Of a stretch of 64,000 bases of DNA, positions 45,838-52,737 are shown in pieces. The notes below the pieces were generated by a model, which worked only from the letters and a program-made list of their open reading frames with translations, had not been told where the DNA came from and did no database searches. Location: contig NZ_BSFI01000004.1 in assembly GCF_027922265.1 (NCBI RefSeq), positions 124,001-188,000 of the forward strand. Direction: 5' to 3'. The stretch comes from Hansschlegelia plantiphila (GTDB lineage: Bacteria > Pseudomonadota > Alphaproteobacteria > Rhizobiales > Methylopilaceae). Position 1 is the first letter of the stretch. Each line of letters begins with the position of its first letter. The position numbers and the translations under genes were made by a program.

Positions 45838-46201
45838 GGACCGATCCTCCTGCGCCGCCAAGTTGGCGGACGAAGATCATTCGATCCAATTCATTGTTAA
45901 GCTCATTTCGTTCGACTTAATCGAACAAATGAGCGCTCAGCGCTCCTGACGTTACGCCACTACCGCCGTCGCGAGCTTGCCGCGCGAGATCGCATGCGCC
46001 AAGCGGCGCGGGCCTTGGTGATCCGGTCTCCTCGCGGCGCACAGGTGGTGCGGATGATCCCGGCGTCAGCGTCGGCGTCCCGGGCCGCGGCGGATCTCAT
46101 CCGATCCCTCAGTTTAGAACGATGCAAGCCTTGCGCCTGACGCTTGACGGACCATCGGATTTTTCCGATCCCGGTTCGTCGACCATCAAGCGTGAGCGCC
46201 C
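45838..46201. other. Intergenic region with two inverted repeats and an iron-box half-site
   Basis: This 364-nt gap lies between the divergent yeiH-like and ATPase genes. It contains a near-perfect inverted repeat at 45901-45934 (arms GCTCATTTcGTTCGA and TCGAACAAATGAGC) and an adjoining perfect GAGCGC-TCA-GCGCTC (45931-45945). Nearer the ATPase gene is TTTAGAA at 46113-46119, one half of an Irr-type box. The first palindrome probably serves as operator for the LysR regulator; no gene is seen. Confidence 0.5.
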
Positions 46202-47011
46202 GTGACCGCCCTTCAGCCCTCCGTTCCGTCTTCGCCCGCCGCGCCGTTCGAACTGGACGGAGCGTCGTTCTCGATCTCCGGGCGCACCCTGCTTGCGCCG
46301 CTCTCGATCGCCTTCGAGCCCGGCCGCGTGACCGGGCTGATCGGCCATAACGGCTCGGGCAAGTCCACGCTCCTCAAGCTGCTCGCGCGCCAGCAGCCGG
46401 CCTCCGGCGGGGCGGTGCGGCTGGAAGGCATGGCGGTCGACGCGCTGGGCGCCCGCGCCTTCGCCAAGACGGTGGCTTACCTGCCGCAGCAGCCGCCGGC
46501 GGCCGCAGGCATGAAGGTGCGCGAGCTCGTCGCGCTCGGGCGCTACCCGTGGCACGGCGCGCTTGGGCGGTTCGGCGCGGCCGACCGCGAGGCGGTCGCG
46601 GCCGCGCTGGCGCTGACCGGCGTGGAGGAGTTCGCCGACCGCATGGTCGAGGAATTGTCCGGCGGCGAGCGCCAGCGGGTCTGGCTCGCCATGCTGGTCG
46701 CGCAGGACGCGCGATGGCTGCTGCTCGACGAGCCGACGTCGGCGCTCGACGTCGCCCACCAGATCGAGGTGCTGTCGCTGGTGCGCCGCCTCGCCGAGAC
46801 GCGCGGGCTCGGCGTCGTCGTCGTGCTGCACGACGTCAACATGGCCGCGCGCTATTGCGACGACATCGTCGCGCTGCACTCCGGCCGGATGATCGCCCGC
46901 GGTTCGCCGGCCGAGATCATGACGCCCGCGAAGCTTCAGGCGATCTACGGCGTCGCGATGGACGTCCTGCCGCGCCCGGATTCGGGCGTCCCGATCGCCT
47001 ACGCCTGCTGA
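46202..47011 (+). CDS. Fe-siderophore ABC transporter ATPase (FhuC/FecE-like)
   Basis: GTG 46202 is the start, giving 269 residues. Walker A GHNGSGKST, Q-loop AYLPQQ, signature LSGGERQRVWLAML, Walker B WLLLDEPTSALD and the HDVN switch match FhuC-type ATPases, including the typical GRYPWHGALGRFG segment before the signature. It would energise the fused permease at 41942-43897, though it is separated from it by the LysR/YeiH pair. Confidence 0.92.
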   Translation: MTALQPSVPSSPAAPFELDGASFSISGRTLLAPLSIAFEPGRVTGLIGHNGSGKSTLLKLLARQQPASGGAVRLEGMAVDALGARAFAKTVAYLPQQPPAAAGMKVRELVALGRYPWHGALGRFGAADREAVAAALALTGVEEFADRMVEELSGGERQRVWLAMLVAQDARWLLLDEPTSALDVAHQIEVLSLVRRLAETRGLGVVVVLHDVNMAARYCDDIVALHSGRMIARGSPAEIMTPAKLQAIYGVAMDVLPRPDSGVPIAYAC

Positions 47012-47029
47012 GGAGCCGGCGCGTAGACC

Positions 47030-48520
47030 TTACTCCCCCGTATATCTCCGCCTGAGATGCGCTTTGAACACGGCGGGGTCGAGCGGTCGTCCGGTCGCCC
47101 GCGTCAGCAGCTCGTCGGTCTGATAGAGCGACCCCTGGCTGTGGATGTTCGTCCTCAGCCAGCCGACGAGCGGGCCGAAATCGCCGCGGCCGATCGCGGG
47201 CAGCAGGTCAGGCTCGGCGCGGCAGGCGGCGTCGAAGATCTGGGCCGCGGTCATCGCGCCCAGAGTGTAGGTCGGGAAATAGCCCCAGCCGCCGCTCGGC
47301 CAATGCACGTCCTGAAGGCAGCCGAGGCGGTCGGAGGGCGGCGTCACGCCCAGCAGCGCCTGCATGCTCTCGTTCCAGGCCGAAGGCAGCTCTGACAGCG
47401 GCATTTCATCGGCGATCAGCGCCTTTTCGAGCCGATAGCGCAGGATGACGTGGGCGGGGTAAGTGACCTCATCAGCGTCGACCCGGATGAAGCCCGGCCG
47501 CACCCGCGTGTATTGCCGCCACAGCGCGTCCGCGTCCCAGGCCGGACCCTCGCCGCCGAAGGCCTCGCGCATCACGGGCGCGGCGTATCGGATGAACTCG
47601 CGGCTGCGGCAGGCCTGCATCTCGATCAGCAGCGACTGGCTCTCGTGCAGGCTCATGCCGCGGGCGTGGCCGACCGGCTGGTCCATGTAAGCGGCCGGCC
47701 TGCCCTGTTCGTAGAGCGCGTGGCCGGTCTCGTGCAGCACGCCCATCAGCGAGCTCGCGAAATCCGCCTCGTCGTAGCGGGTGGTGATGCGGACGTCGTT
47801 GTCGGCGCCGCCGCAGAACGGATGGGCGGAGACGTCGAGCCGGCCGCGCTCGAAATCATAGCCGAGCGTCGCCATCATCCGCACGCCCAGCGCGCGCTGC
47901 TTTTCGATCGCGAAGGGGCCTTCCGGCGCGGCGCTCTGCGGCCGCCGGGCCTGCGCTTCCAGGGCCTCTTCGAGGAAGCCCGGCAGGAAGGCGGCGAGAT
48001 CGTCGAACAGCACGTCGATCTTCGCCGAGCGGCCGCCGGGCTCGTAGTCGTTGAGCAGGGCGTCGTAGGGACTGAGACCGAGCCTCTCGCCCTTGGCCAC
48101 GCCGATCTCGCGCTGGATCTTCAGCACCTCGGAGAGCAGCGGCAGCAGCGATGCGAAGTCGGAGTCGGCCCGCGCTTGCCGCCACGTCATCTCGCAGGCG
48201 GAGACCGCCCGGCTCGCCGCCGCGACGAGGTCGGCCGGCAGCGCCGTCTCGACCGCGAAGACCCGGCGTATCTCGCGGACGTTCGCGCGCTCCCATGCGC
48301 CGAGCCCGTTGTCGCCTTCGGCATCCGACAGCCATTCGCCGATTCGCGGATCCGTGGTCATGTCGTGGCGCATGACGTGGAGCAGCGCCATGCTCTCCGA
48401 GCGCGTGGCCGAGGCGCCGCGCGGCATCATCGCGTCATTGTCCCACTGCAGGATGCCGATCGCATTCGACAGCGCCGCGACGCGGCCGAAATGGGCGGAG
48501 AGCTCGGAATAGGCGGTCAT
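47030..48520 (-). CDS. M32-family metallocarboxypeptidase
   Basis: Start at 48520 (MTAYSELSAHFGRVAALSNAIGIL) gives 496 residues, the usual length of M32 thermostable carboxypeptidases. The zinc motif HETGH lies in GVLHETGHALYEQGRP, followed by the family-specific MSLHESQSLLIEMQ, RVRPGFIRVDADEVTYPAHVILRYRLEKAL and DVHWPSGGWGYFPTYTLGAM. It removes C-terminal residues from peptides in the cytoplasm. The stop is convergent with the ATPase gene. Confidence 0.94.
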   Translation of the reverse strand: MTAYSELSAHFGRVAALSNAIGILQWDNDAMMPRGASATRSESMALLHVMRHDMTTDPRIGEWLSDAEGDNGLGAWERANVREIRRVFAVETALPADLVAAASRAVSACEMTWRQARADSDFASLLPLLSEVLKIQREIGVAKGERLGLSPYDALLNDYEPGGRSAKIDVLFDDLAAFLPGFLEEALEAQARRPQSAAPEGPFAIEKQRALGVRMMATLGYDFERGRLDVSAHPFCGGADNDVRITTRYDEADFASSLMGVLHETGHALYEQGRPAAYMDQPVGHARGMSLHESQSLLIEMQACRSREFIRYAAPVMREAFGGEGPAWDADALWRQYTRVRPGFIRVDADEVTYPAHVILRYRLEKALIADEMPLSELPSAWNESMQALLGVTPPSDRLGCLQDVHWPSGGWGYFPTYTLGAMTAAQIFDAACRAEPDLLPAIGRGDFGPLVGWLRTNIHSQGSLYQTDELLTRATGRPLDPAVFKAHLRRRYTGE

Positions 48521-48596
48521 TCGAAATCCTCGTCGCGATGCCCGGAGATGACCACGGTCTGCGGCCGCGGAGAAGGCGACCGGGGCGCGCAGGTCG

Positions 48597-49052
48597 CTAG
48601 AACGGCCCCGCAAGATCCGCGACGTCGCCCTCGGTCTCGGCGATCCGCCAGACCCGCTTGATGGGCCGCCCCTCCCGCGTAACGTCGTCCGTCCGCAGCA
48701 CGCCAGCTGCGAGGTCGAGCTCGGGATCGAGGGTGCGGCCCTCGCGGAAGGGAAGGCTAGACCGGTCGACGCGCAGCTTTCCTCCGTCGAATCGGCCGAT
48801 CGAAATTTCGCAGTCGACGAGCGCCAGCGCTTCCGTATGACCGCCGGCGCCGGCCAGACATGCCAAGAGCGTCCCGCCGGGCGGCAAAGGCGCGGCCCGG
48901 CCGCGGGCGTAGGCGAAGTCCTCGCCGGCGATCACGAGGAAACCGTCCACGCCCTTGGCGCTCAGCTTCAGCGCCCCGCAGCGGACAAGGTCGGACTCAT
49001 CACGCTCCCAGTGTTCGAGATAGGGCTGGTCCCGGCCGATCTCGAGCATCAC
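48597..49052 (-). CDS. Hypothetical protein, possible C-terminal half of a split gene
   Basis: This 151-residue frame starts GTG-ATG at 49052/49049, overlapping the TGA of the upstream hypothetical frame. Sequence features are MLEIGRDQPYLEHWERDESD, GFLVIAGEDFAYARGR, LVDCEISIGRFDGGKLRVDRSSLPFREG. Its content reads as a natural continuation of the upstream product (beta-rich, lipocalin-like pattern of short strands), so the two may be one gene broken by a frameshift or a translationally coupled pair. The function is not known. Confidence 0.6.
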   Translation of the reverse strand: MMLEIGRDQPYLEHWERDESDLVRCGALKLSAKGVDGFLVIAGEDFAYARGRAAPLPPGGTLLACLAGAGGHTEALALVDCEISIGRFDGGKLRVDRSSLPFREGRTLDPELDLAAGVLRTDDVTREGRPIKRVWRIAETEGDVADLAGPF

Positions 49053-49378
49053 ACGCCTTCCATCCGGAGACTACCAGCATCCAGAAACGGTCCGGGCGGC
49101 TGATAGTCGAGGGCGCGGCCCCATTCGAAGAACGCGCCATCGAAGCCGAGCCGGCCGGCGAAGCCTTCCTGGCCGCCAAGCCATTCGACCTGGGCCGGGG
49201 TCAGGTCGGTAAGGCCGGCCACGCCCGTAAAATCCGGTCGGGCGGCGGGCGAGCGAAGGTCCGCGTAGAAGGAAGGCCCCTGCACCCAATCGACGAGCGT
49301 CGTCCTGTCCGCCCGGCCGTCGGCCCAGGCGAGCAGCGCGCGGCGCCAGCGGCCACGAACGTCGATCAGTCCGAGCAT
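49049..49378 (-). CDS. Hypothetical protein, possible N-terminal half of a split gene
   Basis: I take ATG 49378 as start (MLGLIDVRGRWRRALLAWADGRAD), giving 109 residues. The text DVRGRWRR...DWVQGPSFYADLRSP...LTPAQVEWLGGQEGFAGRLGFDGAFFEWGR...PPGPFLDAGSLRMEGV has the feel of a conserved beta-barrel domain of unknown function. Its stop overlaps the GTG/ATG start of the 48597-49052 frame. A single-base change near 49050 would join both into a protein of about 260 residues. Confidence 0.6.
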   Translation of the reverse strand: MLGLIDVRGRWRRALLAWADGRADRTTLVDWVQGPSFYADLRSPAARPDFTGVAGLTDLTPAQVEWLGGQEGFAGRLGFDGAFFEWGRALDYQPPGPFLDAGSLRMEGV

Positions 49379-49475
49379 CGCGCGCGTCGCCAGCGATCTG
49401 TTGCGTTGTCGCCCGGGTATACGCAACGGTTCGGGTCTTGTCGGCGTTCACGTTCGCGAGGCGGGGCGGACGCTT

Positions 49476-50558
49476 ATGGATCGACTGACTGACGCGCGGC
49501 CAGGCGGCCGGGGATTGTGGATAAGCGAAGCGATTCTGGCCGGCGCCGCGCTTGCGGCGATCTCGGCCGTCGCGATGGCCGCGACGGCGCCGGCCGGCGC
49601 CTCGGCGGCGCTGGCCCCCGCGGACGACCGCGGCCGCGACGCTGACACCCCGGTCGACTTCCCGCCGCGAGGCTGGAAGGAGATCGCGCTCCGCGTCTAT
49701 GGGGAGATCGTCGACGACCGGCTGCTCGCGGTCGCCGCGGGCGTCACGTTCTATGTCCTGCTCGCGATCTTCCCGGCCTTGGTCGCCCTAGTCTCGCTTT
49801 ACGGGATGATCGCCGACGTCGGAACGCTCAATGATCACCTCGCGACATTCTCCGGCATCGTCCCCCGTTCCGGACTGGAGCTTGTCCGCGAGCAGGTGAC
49901 GCGGCTCGTGACGAAGAGCGACGGCGCGCTCGGCTTCGCTTTCGTCTTCGGCCTGGGCGCGGCGCTCTGGAGCGCCAACGCGGGCATGAAGGCGCTCTTC
50001 GACGCGCTGAACGTCGTCTACGAGGAGCGCGAGAAGCGGTCCTTCATCGTGCTCAACCTCACCTCGTTCGCCTTCACCGCCGCCGGGCTCGCCTTCGTCG
50101 TCCTCGCCTTCAACGCCGTCGTGGTGCTGCCGATCGTGCTCGACTTCCTCTGGCTGGGGCAGGGGGCCGAGGCGCTGCTGACATATGGCAGATGGCCGGT
50201 TCTGCTGATCTCGCTGCTCGCCGGCCTCACGGTGCTCTACCGTTTCGGGCCGAGCCGACGGAAACCCAAATGGCGCTGGGCGGCGCCGGGCTCCGTGGTG
50301 GCCGGGCTCCTCTGGATCGCGGGCTCGCTCGCCTTCTCGTTCTATGCCGAGAACTTCGCGAGCTACGACAAGACCTATGGTTCGCTCGGGGCGGCGATCG
50401 CCTTCATGACGTGGATCTGGATGTCGGTGATCGTGGTGTTGCTCGGCGGCGAGTTGAACGCCGAGATGGAGCATCAGACCGCGGAGGACACCACGCACGG
50501 CGCGCCGCGGCCGCTTGGCCAGCGCGGCGCGCGCATGGCGGACACCGTCGCTTCCTGA
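49476..50558 (+). CDS. YihY/BrkB-family inner-membrane protein
   Basis: Start at 49476 (MDRLTDARPGGRGLW) gives 360 residues with about six transmembrane segments. The YihY signatures are present: DDRLLAVAAGVTFYVLLAIFPALVALVSLYG, GFAFVFGLGAALWSANAGMKALFDALNVVYEERE, and YGSLGAAIAFMTWIWMSVIVVLLGGELNAEME. An extra hydrophobic segment with a variable linker precedes the domain. The family function is not established despite its old name, ribonuclease BN. Confidence 0.9.
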   Translation: MDRLTDARPGGRGLWISEAILAGAALAAISAVAMAATAPAGASAALAPADDRGRDADTPVDFPPRGWKEIALRVYGEIVDDRLLAVAAGVTFYVLLAIFPALVALVSLYGMIADVGTLNDHLATFSGIVPRSGLELVREQVTRLVTKSDGALGFAFVFGLGAALWSANAGMKALFDALNVVYEEREKRSFIVLNLTSFAFTAAGLAFVVLAFNAVVVLPIVLDFLWLGQGAEALLTYGRWPVLLISLLAGLTVLYRFGPSRRKPKWRWAAPGSVVAGLLWIAGSLAFSFYAENFASYDKTYGSLGAAIAFMTWIWMSVIVVLLGGELNAEMEHQTAEDTTHGAPRPLGQRGARMADTVAS

Positions 50559-50656
50559 GTCATGGACGGACGGCCGCCGCTCCGCTCTCCGAAAGAGGGT
50601 GTTGCAACCGGCCATGCTCGCTGGACAGATGCGCGCGTGGCCACGGAGACCGGACG

Positions 50657-51127
50657 ATGGGCGACGAGCGGTGGAAGCATGACGGCGTGCGCGTCATCAC
50701 GGGCGACAGGCTGGATTCGAACACGGCGCAGACCCCAGGCATGTTCCGGCAGGCGGCCATCAACCACGCCCGCGTCGGGGCGCAGAAGATCTGGGCGGGC
50801 ACGGTCTCGATCGAGCCCAACGCCAAGACCGGCGTTCATCACCACGGCGCGCTCGAGAGCGTGATCTACGTCGTTTCAGGCCGCGCGCGGATGCGCTGGG
50901 GCGAGCGGCTGGAGTTCGTCGCGGAAGCAGGCCCTGGCGACTTCATCTATGTGCCGCCTTACGTCCCCCATCAGGAGATCAACGCCGACCCCGCTCACCC
51001 GCTGCAATGCGTGCTGGTGCGCTCCGACAACGAGGCGGTCGTGGTCAACATCGCCGACGTCGACCCGGTCGAGGAGCCGGAGGCGGTCTACTGGGTCGAC
51101 GCAATTCACAAGCATCCGCACGCCTGA
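50657..51127 (+). CDS. Cupin-domain protein
   Basis: The 156-residue protein has the two cupin motifs: the first with the metal-binding pattern VHHHGALESVIYVVSGRARMRWG and the second GDFIYVPPYVPHQEINAD. GGAG lies 8 nt before the ATG. The fold binds a metal through the His and Glu residues, but the substrate cannot be inferred. It is 98 nt downstream of the YihY gene and could be read from its own promoter. Confidence 0.88.
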   Translation: MGDERWKHDGVRVITGDRLDSNTAQTPGMFRQAAINHARVGAQKIWAGTVSIEPNAKTGVHHHGALESVIYVVSGRARMRWGERLEFVAEAGPGDFIYVPPYVPHQEINADPAHPLQCVLVRSDNEAVVVNIADVDPVEEPEAVYWVDAIHKHPHA

Positions 51128-51188
51128 CGCCGCGCGCGCAATATCGCTCGGCGTCGCCGAAGCGACCGGATTCATGTGTCATGGGGTT

Positions 51189-51265
51189 TGGTACCGCCAC
51201 CCCGGCTTGAACGGGGGACCTCTAGATCCACAATCTAGCGCTCTAACCAACTGAGCTATGGCGGC
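51189..51265 (-). tRNA. tRNA-His (GTG anticodon)
   Basis: The minus strand folds as a cloverleaf with acceptor GCCGCCA/TGGCGGT, D-arm AGCTCAGTTGGTTAGAGC, anticodon stem CTAGA/TCTAG around TTGTGGA (anticodon GTG, His) and T-arm CCCCG TTCAAGC CGGGG. CCA is encoded. The base before the acceptor is T, not the usual G-1, and position 73 is A. This is the known peculiarity of alphaproteobacterial tRNA-His. Confidence 0.95.
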
Positions 51266-51348
51266 ATGCCGGGGGTGGTTCGCGGCGCGCGGAACCTAGG
51301 TGAAACCGCAATCGCGGGCAAGCGCCGATCGTGCGACCCGAAACGCGC

Positions 51349-51380
51349 GGCGCCCGGGCCGCATATGCCGCCCGGGCGCC
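51349..51380. terminator. Perfect GC-rich hairpin between tRNA-His and phasin genes
   Basis: GGCGCCCGGGC (51349-51359) and GCCCGGGCGCC (51370-51380) form an 11-bp perfect stem with a 10-nt loop downstream of the phasin gene. There is no strong T-run on the minus strand, so termination would be weak or Rho-assisted. Confidence 0.55.
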
Positions 51381-51437
51381 GTCTTAAAATCAGGGCTGAA
51401 AAGGTCGGCCCGCCGCTCGCGGAGCCGTCCTTCCGGA

Positions 51438-51911
51438 TCAGATCTTCGGGAAGCTCAGGCCCTTTCCGGCGAGGCTCTGGAACGGCCTCGCCCCGTCGGT
51501 CGCGGTCTTTTGCGCGAGCGCCGAAAGCTCTTTGATCTGGCCGCTCACCACGTCGAACTGCTGGCGTGCGTAGGAGGTCTGCAGCTCGATCGCCTGGCTC
51601 AGGGTCTTCGCGCCGACCAGGGCGTGCAGGAAGTCGAAATGCGCGTTGGCGTTGGAACGCGCCACCTCGACCGACTTGCGGCTCAGTTCCTTATAGCCCT
51701 TGCTCGTGGTCGCAACGGCGTCCTCGATCGTGTCGGACGCCTCTTCGGCGACCGTCTTGAAGCGGGCGTAGCCCTCTTTCGCCTGCTGAACGGACTTTTC
51801 CGCCAACTCGCGAACCGGGGCGGCCGAACGTTCGGCCGCCTTGTTCGCAGCGTTCAGCGTCTCGTTCAGCATCTCTTCCGACTTAACGGCAGCCTTGGGA
51901 GTCGAAACCAT
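51438..51911 (-). CDS. Phasin-family protein
   Basis: The 157-residue, almost fully helical protein has the phasin pattern (EEMLNETLNAANKAAERSAAPVRELAEKSVQQAKEGYARFKTVAEEASDTIEDA...AHFDFLHALVGAKTLSQAIELQTSYARQQFDVVSGQIKEL). Phasins coat polyhydroxyalkanoate granules and limit their size. It sits beside a second phasin gene (52097-52471). Confidence 0.9.
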   Translation of the reverse strand: MVSTPKAAVKSEEMLNETLNAANKAAERSAAPVRELAEKSVQQAKEGYARFKTVAEEASDTIEDAVATTSKGYKELSRKSVEVARSNANAHFDFLHALVGAKTLSQAIELQTSYARQQFDVVSGQIKELSALAQKTATDGARPFQSLAGKGLSFPKI

Positions 51912-52096
51912 GTCGTCGTCCTCACTTGCAGTGCGGCGGACGTCTGTGTGGGAGGTCGATTGCGCTCCGCCGGTGCGCTAACCGCCTCAGCCACAGCGTC
52001 AGGGGCGGCTTCGCCAACCCCAGATCCATGGCGTGATCGTGTGCGGAGCAACATAATGCTGCACTGCACAATGATCAAGCCGCGTGACGATATATT

Positions 52097-52471
52097 TCAG
52101 GGCTTCTGGTCAGGGCGCCCGGCCACCACGCCCATGTCGCGAACCTGACGGGTCAGCGTCTCGATCTGGCTTTTTGCGAATTCGGCCTGGATCTTCATGA
52201 TCTCCTCAAGCGAGGTCGCGCGCACCAGCTTCTGCGCATAGACAAAGCTCGCCGTCACGTTCTGCTCGGCGTAGGACACGGCCGCGCCGGCCACCGAACG
52301 CAGGTTGTTCTGTGTCGATTCAGCTTGGCTCTCGAGCGCATTCGACGCCTTGAAGGCGACTTCGAGGAAGCCGTCGAAGGCTTTGCGCGCCTGCTCGACG
52401 CTCTGGTCCGCAAAGTCCCGCATCTCGTTCGGGATGTCGTATCCCGGACCGGTCTTTCCCGCGTCAGCCAT
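52097..52471 (-). CDS. Phasin-family protein (second copy)
   Basis: Start at 52471 (MADAGKTGPGYDIPNEMRDFADQSVEQARKAFDGFLEVA) gives 124 residues with AGGAGG upstream. The C-terminal TSFVYAQKLV-like region (ASFVYAQKLVRATSLEEIMKIQAEFAKSQIETLTRQVRDMG) is typical of phasins. It is 185 nt upstream of the other phasin gene and probably has its own promoter; together they suggest polyhydroxybutyrate storage. Confidence 0.88.
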   Translation of the reverse strand: MADAGKTGPGYDIPNEMRDFADQSVEQARKAFDGFLEVAFKASNALESQAESTQNNLRSVAGAAVSYAEQNVTASFVYAQKLVRATSLEEIMKIQAEFAKSQIETLTRQVRDMGVVAGRPDQKP

Positions 52472-52737
52472 GGTCTCGCCTCCTCGTCGCGCGTCCGGAA
52501 GTCGGGGTTCTTCCACGACTTTTGGTCGCGAAAACAAAAGGTACCAGCGCGTCCGGAGCCGAGCAAACCAACCTCTGGACTAACCGGAAAGTCGTGAGGG
52601 CGATCTTTTTCGCGCATTAACCCTCCACAGCGAAGCCGCGGGACAGGCCTCTCCGCGCGATGGACCGCGCATGGCCCGCCCGGTATTTAAGGGTTCGTTA
52701 ACTGAACGCCCGCCCGCGCCGCGTTCCGGGGATTTCA

